Positions 32,697-48,498 of a stretch of DNA of 64,000 nucleotides are shown piece after piece. Position 1 is the stretch's first letter. The number at the start of each line of letters is the position of its first letter. The notes beneath the pieces were generated by a model that did not search any database, was not told where the DNA came from, and saw only the letters and a list, made by a program, of their open reading frames with translations. The translations under genes were made by a program, and so were the position numbers. Source of the DNA: Rhodocyclaceae bacterium (lineage in GTDB: Bacteria > Pseudomonadota > Gammaproteobacteria > Burkholderiales > Rhodocyclaceae); NCBI GenBank assembly GCA_030682175.1, contig JAUXOM010000036.1:1-64000 (forward strand), read 5' to 3'.

Positions 32697-33542
32697 TTAA
32701 CGTTTGACCTTGTTGCGGAAAACGATGCGCACACCGATGTTGACCGCCAACACCAGAAGGGCAATCAACAGCGCCCCGCCCCAGGCCAGGTTGACCCAGT
32801 TGTCATACGGGCTCAACGCGAACTGGAAAATCACCACCGGCAGGTTGCCCATCGGTTCGGACATGTTGGTGCTGAAGAACTGGTTGTTCAGCGCGGTAAA
32901 CAACAGCGGCGCGGTTTCGCCGGTAATGCGCGCCATCGCCAGCAGCACGCCGGTCACCACGCCGGATTTGACCGCGCGCAAGGTGACCTTGAGCGAGACC
33001 TGCCAGCGTGGCGCGCCCACCGCAAAGGCTGCTTCGCGCAGGCTGGTCGGCACCAGCTTCAGCATGTTTTCGGTGGTGCGCACCACCACCGGAATGGCAA
33101 TCAGCGCCAGCGCCAGCGACCCCGCCCAGCCGGAAAATCCGCCGGTGGTCACCACGAACAGCGCGTACACGAACAGGCCGATGACGATGGAGGGGGCCGA
33201 CAGCATGATGTCGGTCATGAAGCGGGTGAACGATGCAAATCTGGAGACGCGCCCATACTCGGCCAGATAAATCCCGGCCAGAATGCCGATCGGCGTCGAG
33301 ATCAGCATGGAAAAAAACAGGATCAGACCGCTGCCGACGATGGCATTGCGCAGACCGCCGCCTTCGGAACCCGGCGCTGGCGTGTCCTGGGTAAACAAAT
33401 CCCAGCTCAGCGCGGCAAACCCCCTGGAAAACAGCGTCCACAAAATCCACAGTAGCGCGATCAGCCCGATGCTCATCGCCAACATGGACAGGGTGATGCC
33501 GATGCGGTTGATCCAGATGCGGCGGGTGTACAGGCTCATCAT
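32697..33542 (-). CDS. pstA: Phosphate ABC transporter permease PstA
   Basis: This 281-residue inner membrane permease has six predicted spans. They begin IGITLSMLAMSIGLIALLWI. The permease EAA-like loop is seen around LREAAFAVGAPRWQVSLKVT, preceding GVVTGVLLAMARITGETAPL. It is adjacent to pstC with three bases between, and together they form the channel for phosphate. Confidence 0.96.
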   Translation of the reverse strand: MMSLYTRRIWINRIGITLSMLAMSIGLIALLWILWTLFSRGFAALSWDLFTQDTPAPGSEGGGLRNAIVGSGLILFFSMLISTPIGILAGIYLAEYGRVSRFASFTRFMTDIMLSAPSIVIGLFVYALFVVTTGGFSGWAGSLALALIAIPVVVRTTENMLKLVPTSLREAAFAVGAPRWQVSLKVTLRAVKSGVVTGVLLAMARITGETAPLLFTALNNQFFSTNMSEPMGNLPVVIFQFALSPYDNWVNLAWGGALLIALLVLAVNIGVRIVFRNKVKR

Positions 33543-33545
33543 GAT

Positions 33546-34523
33546 CTACAGCCCCTCCGAGCCCATGCTGCGGCTGATCAGCCAGCGCGAAATCGCCAGC
33601 ACGACAAAGGTGATGATGAACAGCACCAGGCCCAGTTCGAACAGGGCAGCGATATGCAGGCCGGGATCGGCCTCGCCGAACTCGTTCGCCAGGGTGGATG
33701 CAATCGAGGTGCCCGGTGCAAAAAGGCTGCCGTTGATGCGGTTGGCGTTGCCGATCACGAAGGTGACCGCCATGGTCTCGCCCAGTGCCCGCCCCAGTCC
33801 CAGCATGATGCCGCCGATGACGCCGACGCGGGTGTAAGGCAGCACGACACTGCGCGCCACTTCCCAGGTGGTGCAGCCCAGGCCATAAGCAGACTCCTTC
33901 AGCACGTGCGGCACGGTTTCGAACACGTCGCGCATGACCGAAGCGATAAAGGGAATCACCATCAGCGACAGCACAATGCTCGCCGTCAGGATGCCGACGC
34001 CGATGGGCGGGCCGGAAAACCAGCCGCCGATCACCGGCACATCGCCCAGCAGCGCCTGCAGGGGGGGCTGGATATGGTCGGCAAACAGCGGCGCAAACAC
34101 GAACAGGCCCCAGATGCCGTAAACAATCGAGGGGATGCCTGCCAGCAATTCGATCGCGGTCCCCAGGGGGCGGCGCAACCACACCGGGCAGGTTTCGGTC
34201 AGGAACAGGGCAATCCCGAAACTGATCGGCACCGCAATCAACAAAGCCAGCACGGACGTCACGACCGTACCGTAAATGGCCGCCAGTGCGCCGTACTCGT
34301 CATCGGGCACGCTCCAGATATTGGTCCACAGGAAGGACGGGCCGAATGCCTTGATGCTGGGCCAGGCTTCGTAGGTGAGCGACACCAGAATTCCCACCAA
34401 TGCCGCCAGGACGACAAAGGCGAATAGCTGGGTGGTGTGGTGGAAAAATCTGTCCTGCAAGCGGAATTTCCTGACCTGCCTTGCATGCGGATCAATTCCG
34501 GCGGATACACTGGGCTCACTCAC
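33546..34523 (-). CDS. pstC: Phosphate ABC transporter permease PstC
   Basis: This 325-residue permease has an N-terminal span ([20 protein letters not shown]) and further spans. The permease loop is near [20 protein letters not shown], followed by [20 protein letters not shown]. It follows pstS after 123 bases that contain inverted repeats able to reduce read-through from the abundant pstS message. Confidence 0.96.
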   Translation of the reverse strand: MSEPSVSAGIDPHARQVRKFRLQDRFFHHTTQLFAFVVLAALVGILVSLTYEAWPSIKAFGPSFLWTNIWSVPDDEYGALAAIYGTVVTSVLALLIAVPISFGIALFLTETCPVWLRRPLGTAIELLAGIPSIVYGIWGLFVFAPLFADHIQPPLQALLGDVPVIGGWFSGPPIGVGILTASIVLSLMVIPFIASVMRDVFETVPHVLKESAYGLGCTTWEVARSVVLPYTRVGVIGGIMLGLGRALGETMAVTFVIGNANRINGSLFAPGTSIASTLANEFGEADPGLHIAALFELGLVLFIITFVVLAISRWLISRSMGSEGL

Positions 34524-34646
34524 GGGGGGTGCCTATCGGTTTAATCGTTATCTGCGGGAGCACCCGCCGAAACAGGCAGATGCTTTCGTAGAAGGCCGAA
34601 GGCGGCAGGCCGCCCCCGGCATTCGACAAGTTGGCTCGACAAACCC

Positions 34647-35666
34647 TTATTTGATCTTCGTCATCTCGGCTTCGACCATTTTCACGACGTTGGGCGGCAG
34701 CGCCACAAAGCCGAGATCGGCAGCCATGCCCTGACCGTTGTTCAGGGACCAGGTAAAGAAGTCCACGACGCCCTTCTGCTTGGCGGCATCGGGGCCCTTT
34801 TCATATGCCAGGATGTAAGTGGCGCTGGTGATGGGCCAGGCGTTCTTGTGCGGCTGGTCCAGCAGATCGGGGGCCATACCCTTGATCTTGAAGTTGGCAC
34901 CGGCTGCCGCGTCGGCAATCGCCTGCTGGCTCGGCACAATGTAGTTGCCGGCACGGTTCTTCAGCGCGATGTACTTCATGTTGTTATTCATCGCATCGGC
35001 GATATCCACATAACCGATCGTGCCCCTGATCTTCTGGATGTTGGCCGCGACCCCCGCGTTACCCTTGCCACCCACCGCATTGCGCGGCCAGTTGACCGTG
35101 TTGCCTGCGCCGACCTCGCGCAGGAAAGCCGCCGACTGCTTGGCCAGATAGTGGGTGAACGCGTAGGTGGTGCCCGAACCGTCCGAACGATGCGACAAGG
35201 TAATCGCCATATTCGGCAGGGTAACGCCGGGGTTTAGTCTGACGATGGCGGGGTCGTTCCACTTGGTGATCGCGCCGCGGAAGATATCGGCGGTCGTAAC
35301 GCCGTCCAGCTTCAGCTTGCCGGATTCAATCCCCGGAACGTTCATGACGATGGTCACGCCCCCCATTACGGTCGGGACCTGCACCAGTTTGGCTGCCGCC
35401 AGGTCTGCGTCCTTGAGCGGGGCATCCGTGCCACCAAAATTGGTGGTCCTGGCCTTGATCTGCTTGACGCCGCCCGACGAGCCGATGGCCTGGTAGTTGA
35501 CCCTGTTGCCGGTGGCCGCCCGATAGGCTTCGGCCCACTTGGCGTAAATGGCGTAAGGGAAGGTTGCGCCCGCGCCCGTGATGTCGGCGGCCAGCGCGCT
35601 CACCGAGAAGGTCAGACCCAAGGCCGCAGCCAAGGTGGCTTGAACCAGTTTGTTGAATATACGCAT
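34647..35666 (-). CDS. pstS: Periplasmic phosphate-binding protein PstS
   Basis: The 339-residue protein has a signal peptide (residues about 1-25, cleaved after SVSALA) and then ITGAGATFPYAIYAKWAEAY, the phosphate-binding N-terminus. SHRSDGSGTTYAFTHYL carries other binding residues. The start at 35666 follows a GGAG site; the longer frame is rejected. A Pho box is 63 bases upstream. It leads the pstSCAB operon. Confidence 0.97.
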   Translation of the reverse strand: MRIFNKLVQATLAAALGLTFSVSALAADITGAGATFPYAIYAKWAEAYRAATGNRVNYQAIGSSGGVKQIKARTTNFGGTDAPLKDADLAAAKLVQVPTVMGGVTIVMNVPGIESGKLKLDGVTTADIFRGAITKWNDPAIVRLNPGVTLPNMAITLSHRSDGSGTTYAFTHYLAKQSAAFLREVGAGNTVNWPRNAVGGKGNAGVAANIQKIRGTIGYVDIADAMNNNMKYIALKNRAGNYIVPSQQAIADAAAGANFKIKGMAPDLLDQPHKNAWPITSATYILAYEKGPDAAKQKGVVDFFTWSLNNGQGMAADLGFVALPPNVVKMVEAEMTKIK

Positions 35667-35714
35667 GCAAATCTCCGGTAGCAGTTGACGTTGCCGCATG
35701 GGCGACGTCGCCAT

Positions 35715-35746
35715 ACTAACGGGCGAATATTACAGATATATTTCAG
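35715..35746 (-). promoter_or_regulatory. Pho box and PhoB-dependent promoter of pstS
   Basis: On the - strand CTGAAAT ATAT CTGTAAT (35746-35729) is two 7-base direct repeats with a 4-base spacer, close to the PhoB consensus. Ten bases later is TAGTAT, suited as the -10 element. This predicts induction under phosphate limitation. Confidence 0.85.
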
Positions 35747-35755
35747 GGCGGGAAA

Positions 35756-37120
35756 TCACCCGGCCGCGGCCGCAGTCCTTACAACAGCGGCTATTGTTTC
35801 AGCCGTGTGTCGAACCTGATCCGCATCGCGTCCCTCCACCATCACGCGGATCAGCGGCTCGGTACCGGACGCGCGAAGGAGAACCCGCCCGTTGCCGTTC
35901 AAGGCCGCCTCGGCTTCGGCAACCGAAGCGCTGACCGCCGGCACCGCCCCCAGCTTGAAGCCTTTTGCCACCCGGACATTGATCATGACCTGGGGATAAA
36001 TGGCCAGATCGGCGGTCATCGTTTCCAGGGCCTCTCCGGACTCACGCAAGGCGCGCAGCACCTGCAGGGCTGACACGATCCCGTCACCGGTCGTGTGCTT
36101 GTCGAGGCACAGGATATGCCCGGAGGACTCGCCCCCGAGCATCCAGCCGTTGGCATGGAGCCGCTCGAGAACATAACGGTCGCCCACCTTGGCGCGCTCG
36201 AACGGGATATTGATCCGTCCCAATGCGTGCTCCATGCCGAGATTGGTCATCAGGGTGCCGACCACGCCGCCCTTCATGTAGCCGCTCTGGATGCGATGGC
36301 GTGCAATGACGTAAACCAGCTGGTCGCCGTCGTAAATCCGCCCCTCGGCGTCGGCCATCATCAGGCGGTCGCCGTCGCCGTCGAGTGCGATACCCAGATC
36401 CGCACGATGGGCGCGCACCGCGTCCGACAACGCCTGGGTATGTGTCGCGCCGCATTCATCGTTGATATTGAAGCCATTCGGCTCGTTGCCGATGGCGATC
36501 ACCTCGGCCCCCAGCTCGTGCAGGACATGCGGGGCGATGTGGTAGGTCGCGCCGTGCGCGCAGTCGACCACGATCCGCATGCCGCGCAGGTCGAGGTGAT
36601 TGGGGAAAGTGCTCTTGCAAAACTCGATGTAGCGCGCCGCGGCATCCTCGATGCGACGAGCACGCCCCAACTGACGCGCCTCGACCGTCACGATCGGATG
36701 ATCCAGCCGCGCCTCAATGGCTTCCTCCACGCTGTCGGGCAATTTTTGTCCGTCGGCCGAGAAAAACTTGATGCCGTTGTCCTCGAACGGATTGTGCGAG
36801 GCCGAGATTACCACCCCGGCCTGCAGGCGCAGGGCGCGCGTCAGATACGCCACTGCTGGCGTCGGCATCGGACCGGTCATCAGCACGTTCACCCCGGCGG
36901 CAGTGAAGCCCGCTTCCAGCGCGGCCTCCAGCATGTAGCCGGAGATGCGGGTATCCTTGCCGATCAACACGGTCGGGTGCTGGTTCGGGGGCAGGCTGCC
37001 GCGATCGGCCACCAGCACCTGCCCGGCGGCGTAGCCCAGATGCATGACAAATTCGGGGGTAATGGGGGACTCGCCCACCCTGCCGCGCACGCCGTCGGTA
37101 CCGAAATACTTACGTCCCAT
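35756..37120 (-). CDS. glmM: Phosphoglucosamine mutase
   Basis: The 454-residue enzyme converts glucosamine 6-phosphate to the 1-phosphate for cell wall precursors. It starts [20 protein letters not shown]. The active-site phosphoserine loop is [17 protein letters not shown] and the metal-binding loop is DGDGDRLMM. The sugar-binding GEPSGH-type region is seen as [10 protein letters not shown], and the C-terminal phosphate-binding [15 protein letters not shown] is intact. It overlaps folP by 11 bases. Confidence 0.97.
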   Translation of the reverse strand: MGRKYFGTDGVRGRVGESPITPEFVMHLGYAAGQVLVADRGSLPPNQHPTVLIGKDTRISGYMLEAALEAGFTAAGVNVLMTGPMPTPAVAYLTRALRLQAGVVISASHNPFEDNGIKFFSADGQKLPDSVEEAIEARLDHPIVTVEARQLGRARRIEDAAARYIEFCKSTFPNHLDLRGMRIVVDCAHGATYHIAPHVLHELGAEVIAIGNEPNGFNINDECGATHTQALSDAVRAHRADLGIALDGDGDRLMMADAEGRIYDGDQLVYVIARHRIQSGYMKGGVVGTLMTNLGMEHALGRINIPFERAKVGDRYVLERLHANGWMLGGESSGHILCLDKHTTGDGIVSALQVLRALRESGEALETMTADLAIYPQVMINVRVAKGFKLGAVPAVSASVAEAEAALNGNGRVLLRASGTEPLIRVMVEGRDADQVRHTAETIAAVVRTAAAAG

Positions 37121-37949
37121 CCTGTTGCTCCTCCACTGCATTCCAGATGGCCAGTGCATCGCGCATGGCCGCTACATTGTGTACCCGGACCAGCCGCGCG
37201 CCGCGCGCCACGGCAGCCAGATGCGCCGCCACCCCGGCGAATTCGCGCGCCCCGACATCGCGTCCGGTCAGCGTGCCCAGCATGGACTTGCGCGACAGGC
37301 CGGCAAGCACCGGCACGCCCAGTTCAGCCAGTCGCTTCAAATGCCTGAGCAAGGCCAGATTGTGTTCCAGCGTCTTGCCGAAGCCGAAGCCCGGGTCGAT
37401 CACCAGCCGCTCGCGGCCGATTCCTGCCGCCTCGCAGGCCGCAACGCGATCCTGCAGGAACCCTTTCACCTCTTCCACCACATCGGTATAACAGGGCGCC
37501 TGCTGCATGCGCCGCGGCTCGCCCTGCATGTGCATCAGGCACACCGCCGCCGCGGACGCCGCTACGGCTTCCAGCGCACCGGGGGCGCGCAGGGCCATCA
37601 CATCGTTCACCATGGCCGCGCCGGCACCGAGTGCTGCCCGCATCACCTCGGGCTTCATCGTGTCGACCGACACCGCGCAGCCGCGACCGGCAAGCGCCTC
37701 GATTACCGGCAGCACGCGGCGAATTTCCTCGCCGACGGCCACGGCCGCCGCGCCGGGGCGAGTGGATTCCCCGCCGACATCGAGGATATCGGCGCCTTCT
37801 TCCAGCAATGTCAGCGCATGCCGGATCGCCGCCCGGGAATCGTCCAGACGGCCCCCATCCGAAAATGAATCCGGCGTGACGTTGACGATGCCCATGACGA
37901 GGGGCCTTGCCAGGGAGAAGCGGTGCGAACCGGCGTGGAGACAGGACAT
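37110..37949 (-). CDS. folP: Dihydropteroate synthase
   Basis: The 279-residue TIM-barrel enzyme joins p-aminobenzoate to the pterin in folate synthesis. Signatures are [16 protein letters not shown] and [13 protein letters not shown], then [15 protein letters not shown] and the C-terminal [14 protein letters not shown]. The start at 37949 is an ATG within the T-run region of the ftsH terminator. It is coupled to glmM. Confidence 0.96.
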   Translation of the reverse strand: MSCLHAGSHRFSLARPLVMGIVNVTPDSFSDGGRLDDSRAAIRHALTLLEEGADILDVGGESTRPGAAAVAVGEEIRRVLPVIEALAGRGCAVSVDTMKPEVMRAALGAGAAMVNDVMALRAPGALEAVAASAAAVCLMHMQGEPRRMQQAPCYTDVVEEVKGFLQDRVAACEAAGIGRERLVIDPGFGFGKTLEHNLALLRHLKRLAELGVPVLAGLSRKSMLGTLTGRDVGAREFAGVAAHLAAVARGARLVRVHNVAAMRDALAIWNAVEEQQDGT

Positions 37950-37973
37950 AAAAAAGAGGAGCCTAAGCCCCTC
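37950..37973 (-). terminator. Rho-independent terminator after ftsH
   Basis: On the - strand GAGGGGC TTAG GCTCCTC is followed by six T. It lies between ftsH and folP, immediately at the folP start, so folP-glmM expression from ftsH would require read-through. Confidence 0.8.
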
Positions 37974-38002
37974 CATTGTAGTGCGTGAACCCGAGTCCCT
38001 GT

Positions 38003-39895
<1,893 letters not shown>

Positions 39896-39968
39896 ACTTA
39901 CTCCTTGGTGCAGCACATTTAATTCGACGCAGCACGTTTAAACTCAACGCAGCACGTCCGGATTCATT

Positions 39969-40652
39969 CTAGTCCGACTTTTGCTGGCTTGTCACGGCAG
40001 TTTCATCCGCCGCACCCCTTGCCGCAACGGGTCGGCGCCCCAGCAGATAAACCTCGGCACTGCGATCGCGCGAAGCCTCGGGCTTGCGGATCAGCACCTG
40101 TTCGAATGCCTGCCGCATCTGCGCCCGAAAATCCTCAAAGCCGACGCCTTGAAACACTTTGACGAGAAAAGTGCCGTCAGGTTTCAACCAGTTCACGGAA
40201 AAATCAAGCGCCAGCTCGCACAGCTCATACTGTCGTGCCTGATCGGACAGCATCACCCCACTGATGTTGGGCGCCATATCGCTTAAAACAAGGTCAACCC
40301 GCCCGGACTGCAACTTTTCTTCCAGCCAGGCCAGGGCCGCCGGCTCGGTGAAGTCACCTTCCAGGCTGTCGACGCCGGGAATGGGCGCCATCGGCAGCAG
40401 GTCGATTGCCAGCACCCTGCCCTGCTGTTTCATTTTCTGCACCGCCACCTGGCACCAGCTGCCGGGCGCCGCGCCCAGATCCACTACCGTCATGCCGGGG
40501 CGCAACAGGTGGTCGCGCTTGTCGATTTCCAGCAATTTATACGCGGCGCGCGAGCGATAATTGTCCTGCTGCGCCTTTTTGACGTAGGGATCGGTCACGT
40601 GCTCATGCATCCAGGCACTGCCCGATTTGGTTCGCTTCGGTTTCTGCGCCAT
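39969..40652 (-). CDS. rlmE: 23S rRNA (uridine-2'-O)-methyltransferase RlmE
   Basis: The 227-residue SAM-dependent enzyme methylates U2552 in 23S rRNA. YRSRAAYKLLEIDKRDHLLR is the family block with catalytic Lys, VVDLGAAPGSWCQVA is the SAM-binding motif, and LSDMAPNISG carries the catalytic Asp. GTFLVKVFQG carries the second catalytic Lys. The C-terminal extension beyond about 210 is variable. Three GCAGCAC direct repeats lie between it and ftsH (39909-39956). Confidence 0.96.
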   Translation of the reverse strand: MAQKPKRTKSGSAWMHEHVTDPYVKKAQQDNYRSRAAYKLLEIDKRDHLLRPGMTVVDLGAAPGSWCQVAVQKMKQQGRVLAIDLLPMAPIPGVDSLEGDFTEPAALAWLEEKLQSGRVDLVLSDMAPNISGVMLSDQARQYELCELALDFSVNWLKPDGTFLVKVFQGVGFEDFRAQMRQAFEQVLIRKPEASRDRSAEVYLLGRRPVAARGAADETAVTSQQKSD

Positions 40653-40696
40653 GTCGTCTATCGGCTACAATCCGCGCTCGAATTTAAGGAAAAAGC

Positions 40697-40993
40697 ATGA
40701 AATCACTCACGCCTGCACAACGGCAATTCCTGAAGGGGCTGGCCCACGCGCGCCAGCCGGTGGTCATGATCGGCAACCAGGGTTTGACGGCTGCCGTCTT
40801 GAAGGAGATCGACCAGGCGCTGGGCGCACACGAGCTGATCAAGATCAAGGCTGCCAGCAACGAGCCCGACACGCGCCGTGCCTGGCTGGAGGAAATATGC
40901 ACCGCCACCGGCGCGGCGTCGGTGCAGCAAATCGGCAAGGTACTGGTGATTTATCGCGCCGCCGCCAAAGCCGTCATCGCCCTGCCGGGCTGA
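40697..40993 (+). CDS. yhbY: CRS1-YhbY domain ribosome assembly factor
   Basis: The 98-residue RNA-binding protein associates with pre-50S particles. LTPAQRQFLKGLAHARQPVV, IGNQGLTAAVLKEIDQALGA with HELIKIKA, and the GXXG-like IGNQG loop define the family. It is divergent from rlmE, the common arrangement, with a shared 44-base promoter gap. Confidence 0.95.
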   Translation: MKSLTPAQRQFLKGLAHARQPVVMIGNQGLTAAVLKEIDQALGAHELIKIKAASNEPDTRRAWLEEICTATGAASVQQIGKVLVIYRAAAKAVIALPG

Positions 40994-41010
40994 TTGCCGC
41001 CTGGCGGGGC

Positions 41011-41469
41011 TTATCGCGCCAGCCCCGAACGCCACACCAGCAGCAAGCCCAACGCGCTCTGGAGCAGATAGAGAATGCTGGATATGCCGTGCCAGCGCGC
41101 AAAGCGGTCGGCAAACACGCTTTGCATCACGGCATGCGGCATGGCCTGGTCCTTCAGGCTCTGCATGATGGGCTGGATGCCGAACAGGCCGGTCAGGATC
41201 AGCGCCAGCATCACCGCCACCACCCAGAAAAACAGCGTTTTCAGCGCGCCGCCACCGTCGCGCGCGACGCGATAAACCAGCAGATAGACCGCCGCCGCGA
41301 TGCCGATCCACGCCATCACCTCGAACAGCTTGCCGGCCAGCATCCCGGCCAGTTGCTTGTCGCCCATATTGGCAAACAGCACCGGCGCGGCGACATAGCC
41401 AATCGCCCAGATGCCGCCGATCCACAGCACCAGCATCGTCCCGGCGAGGCCGTCCCAGAAACGCCGCAT
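41011..41469 (-). CDS. DUF4149 membrane protein
   Basis: This 152-residue protein has four predicted membrane spans (LAGTMLVLWIGGIWAIGYVA, IGIAAAVYLLVYRVA, LFFWVVAVMLALILTGLFGI, and ISSILYLLQSALGLLLVW). WHGISSILYL near the end and the early APVLFANM are features of DUF4149. Function is unknown, but the gene regularly neighbours greA in betaproteobacteria. Its start overlaps the greA stop by one base. Confidence 0.88.
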   Translation of the reverse strand: MRRFWDGLAGTMLVLWIGGIWAIGYVAAPVLFANMGDKQLAGMLAGKLFEVMAWIGIAAAVYLLVYRVARDGGGALKTLFFWVVAVMLALILTGLFGIQPIMQSLKDQAMPHAVMQSVFADRFARWHGISSILYLLQSALGLLLVWRSGLAR

Positions 41470-41945
41470 TACTTGTATTGGACGTCCAGCACTTCGTAGT
41501 GGCGCACGCCGCCCGGCGCCTGCACCGCGGCGCTGTCGCCGGCATATTTGCCGATCAGCGCGCGTGCGATCGGAGACGACACGGAAATCATGCCCTGTTT
41601 GATGTCGGCCTCGTCGTCGCCGACGATCTGATAGGTGACGGCATCGCCCGACCCGGCGTCTTCCAGTTCAACCGTCGCGCCAAAAACAATGCGGCCATCC
41701 GCGTCCAGCGTCTTGGGATCAATGATCTGGGCATTGGAAAGCTTGCCCTCAAGATCGGCGATGCGGCCTTCGATGAAGCCCTGTTTTTCCTTGGCGGCAT
41801 CGTATTCGGCGTTTTCCGACAGGTCGCCCTGCGCGCGTGCCTCGGCAATCGCCTGGATCACGGCGGGACGCTCCACGCTTTTCAGATGCTGCAACTCGGT
41901 ACGCATCTTTTCTGCGCCCACGACAGTGATGGGGAATTTGTTCAC
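41469..41945 (-). CDS. greA: Transcription elongation factor GreA
   Basis: The 158-residue protein rescues backtracked RNA polymerase by stimulating transcript cleavage. The coiled-coil tip carries acidic residues in [20 protein letters not shown], the hallmark. The C-terminal FKBP-like domain has [20 protein letters not shown] and [11 protein letters not shown]. It lies downstream of carB by 17 bases. Confidence 0.97.
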   Translation of the reverse strand: MNKFPITVVGAEKMRTELQHLKSVERPAVIQAIAEARAQGDLSENAEYDAAKEKQGFIEGRIADLEGKLSNAQIIDPKTLDADGRIVFGATVELEDAGSGDAVTYQIVGDDEADIKQGMISVSSPIARALIGKYAGDSAAVQAPGGVRHYEVLDVQYK

Positions 41946-41962
41946 AAGCTTGCCTTTTCTGA

Positions 41963-45289
<3,327 letters not shown>

Positions 45290-45290
45290 A

Positions 45291-46448
45291 TTATTTTTGC
45301 TCCATCATGTTGATGAAGCGGTCGAACAGATAGGCGACGTCGTGCGGCCCGGGGCTCGCCTCGGGGTGGCCCTGGAAACACAGCGCAGGTCGGTCGGTCC
45401 AGGCCAGCCCTTGCAGACTGCCGTCAAACAGCGACACGTGCGTAATCTTGACATTGTCCGGTAGCGTAGCTGGATCGACCGCAAAGCCGTGGTTCTGGCT
45501 GGTGATCATCACCTGGCCGGATTCGAGATCCTTGACCGGGTGGTTGGCCCCGTGGTGGCCGAATTTCATCTTGAGTGTCTTGCCGCCGGCGGCCAGTCCC
45601 ATCAGTTGATGGCCCAGGCAGATGCCGAAGGTCGGCAGTTTCTTGTCCAGCAATTCACGGATGGCGGCAATGGCGTAATCGCAGGGCTCGGGATCGCCCG
45701 GGCCATTCGACAGGAACACACCATCGGGCTTGCGTGCCAGCACCTCTGCGGCAGGCGTCTGGGCCGGCACCACGGTAATGCGGCAGCCGCGCGCCGCCAG
45801 CATGCGCAGGATGTTGCGCTTGACGCCGAAATCGTAGGCAACGACATGGAAGCGGGGGGCTGCTTGCGGTACGTAACCCTTGCCCAGTTGCCATTCGCCT
45901 TCCGTCCATTCGTAAGCCTGGGGTGCGCTGACCACTTTGGCCAGGTCCATGCCGGCGAGGCCGGGGAAGGCGCCGGCCGCCTTGATGGCGCGGGCGACGT
46001 CCGCCTCGCCCAGCGTGCCGTCCGCTGCGCCACCAATCAGGCAGCCGGCCTGCGCACCCTTCTCGCGCAGGATGCGCGTGAGTTTGCGGGTGTCGATGTC
46101 GGCAATGCCAACGACATTTTCGGAGCGCAGGTAATCGGACAGGGTCTGGGTGGAGCGGAAGTTCGAGGCGAGCAGCGGCAGGTCGCGGATCACCAGGCCG
46201 GCGGCGTAAATACGCCCGGCTTCGCAGTCTTCGCGGTTGACGCCGGTATTGCCGATGTGCGGGTAGGTGAGGGTGACGATCTGCCGGGTATAGGACGGAT
46301 CGGTGAGAATTTCCTGGTAACCGGTCATGGCGGTGTTGAACACCACCTCGCCGACGCTGGCGCCAGTGGCGCCGATACCTTTGCCGCGGAAAACCGTTCC
46401 GTCAGCGAGGGCAAGCAGGGCGGGCGAAAAGGCTGACAAGGCTGGCAA
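45291..46448 (-). CDS. carA: Carbamoyl-phosphate synthase small subunit
   Basis: The 385-residue glutamine amidotransferase feeds ammonia to CarB. The class I GATase has the nucleophile in [13 protein letters not shown] and the His in [12 protein letters not shown], with [14 protein letters not shown] at 46448 with AGGAG seven bases upstream is the likely start; the frame allows another TTG at 46466. It ends one base before carB. Confidence 0.95.
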   Translation of the reverse strand: MPALSAFSPALLALADGTVFRGKGIGATGASVGEVVFNTAMTGYQEILTDPSYTRQIVTLTYPHIGNTGVNREDCEAGRIYAAGLVIRDLPLLASNFRSTQTLSDYLRSENVVGIADIDTRKLTRILREKGAQAGCLIGGAADGTLGEADVARAIKAAGAFPGLAGMDLAKVVSAPQAYEWTEGEWQLGKGYVPQAAPRFHVVAYDFGVKRNILRMLAARGCRITVVPAQTPAAEVLARKPDGVFLSNGPGDPEPCDYAIAAIRELLDKKLPTFGICLGHQLMGLAAGGKTLKMKFGHHGANHPVKDLESGQVMITSQNHGFAVDPATLPDNVKITHVSLFDGSLQGLAWTDRPALCFQGHPEASPGPHDVAYLFDRFINMMEQK

Positions 46449-46540
46449 AATCGGACTCCTGGACAATTGCTGACGCGGTTATTTTGGTGCCGCCGACGCC
46501 CGGAACAGGAGCGTCGGCCAAACCGCGCTATTGTAGCCGA

Positions 46541-47356
<816 letters not shown>

Positions 47357-47782
47357 CTATTTGGCGCTGGCCGGTACTTCAATGACACGCGAACTGGGCG
47401 CGGGTGCCGCCGCCGCCGCTTCCTTGCTGGCCTCGGATTCGGCGACGACATCGCCGCCGACGCGCACCAGCTTGCCGTCTTCAAAATACACCACCAGACG
47501 GCGCAACTGCGCTGCGCCCCGTCCTGGCTGAAAGCGATAGACGTAATCCCAGCGATCGGCATGGAACATGTCGGTCACGAGCGGGGTGCCGAGGGCAAAG
47601 CGCACCTGTTCATGGCTCATGCCAGGCTTCAGGCGCGCCACCATGTCCTGGCTGACGTAATTGCCCTGGCGCACATCGATGCGGTAGGGGGAGAGATAGG
47701 ACGTCACTTCCGGGGTGCCGGAGCAGGCGGCCAAGAGTGGCAGGCTCAATACGATAAGACGAGACAGGGTTTGCGGCAGCAT
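47357..47782 (-). CDS. bamE: Outer membrane assembly lipoprotein BamE
   Basis: The 141-residue lipoprotein of the BAM complex has a lipobox LLAAC (Cys20) after a short signal peptide. The SmpA/OmlA fold includes RQGNYVSQDMVARLKPGMS, VRFALGTPLVTDMFHADRWD and YFEDGKLVRVGGD. The C-terminal 35 residues are alanine-rich and variable. It is divergent from fur. Confidence 0.95.
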   Translation of the reverse strand: MLPQTLSRLIVLSLPLLAACSGTPEVTSYLSPYRIDVRQGNYVSQDMVARLKPGMSHEQVRFALGTPLVTDMFHADRWDYVYRFQPGRGAAQLRRLVVYFEDGKLVRVGGDVVAESEASKEAAAAAPAPSSRVIEVPASAK

Positions 47783-47886
47783 GGTAGGGGCGGGGAATGG
47801 AGGCGGGAGGGGATGAACAGGCCGGAAAACTATATCATACGGCCTTGCGCTTCCCCGTTTGATCCACTCAATGGTTCCGGCCCCCC

Positions 47887-48360
47887 ATGTCAGACTCCGC
47901 AGAGCCCAAGGGCAGCAGTTCCCTGTCCGATCCTGAAGAACTCAAGAGCATCGGCCTCAAGGCGACCGTGCCGCGCATGGCCATCCTCGACCTGTTCCGC
48001 AAGTCGAGCACGCGCCATCTCACCGCCGAGGACGTCTATCGCCAATTGCTCGCCGAGGAGACCGACATCGGCCTGGCCACCGTCTATCGCGTGCTCACCC
48101 AGTTCGAGCAGGCCGGCCTGCTGGAGCGCCACCATTTCGAATCGGGCAAGGCGGTATTCGAGCTCGATGATGGCAAGCACCACGATCATCTGGTCTGCCT
48201 GCAATGCGGCCGCGTCGAGGAATTCAATGACCCCGAAATCGAGCGCCGCCAGGCCAAGGTTGCCAAGTCGCGCGGCTTTGCCGTCGTCGAGCACGCGCTT
48301 CATCTGTATGCCGACTGCACCAAGAAGGATTGCCCGCACCGGACGGTCAAGGGTGATTGA
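47887..48360 (+). CDS. fur: Ferric uptake regulator Fur
   Basis: The 157-residue metal-sensing repressor of iron uptake has an N-terminal extension of 15 residues. The winged helix includes [39 protein letters not shown] and [20 protein letters not shown]. The zinc site CLQCG and the second pair CTKKDC near the end are intact. Divergence from bamE is typical of betaproteobacteria. Confidence 0.97.
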   Translation: MSDSAEPKGSSSLSDPEELKSIGLKATVPRMAILDLFRKSSTRHLTAEDVYRQLLAEETDIGLATVYRVLTQFEQAGLLERHHFESGKAVFELDDGKHHDHLVCLQCGRVEEFNDPEIERRQAKVAKSRGFAVVEHALHLYADCTKKDCPHRTVKGD

Positions 48361-48498
48361 GGGCTGATCGAGCCGGTGTAGCCCGTCGTCTGGCAGTGAT
48401 GAAATCGTGTTGCCGAGAAGCGCAACGGGTTACGCCCTTACACCCTTGACTATAGTATTATTAAGAATATTAGATATTTTGAATATTAGGAGCTGGCA

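Noticed and set aside
32178-33455. Long + strand frames through the pst operon
   Set aside because: They are antisense shadows expected in GC-rich DNA; the pst genes carry all family motifs.
36095-37348. A 417-codon + strand frame opposite glmM/folP
   Set aside because: His/Gly/Arg-rich antisense shadow with no homology.
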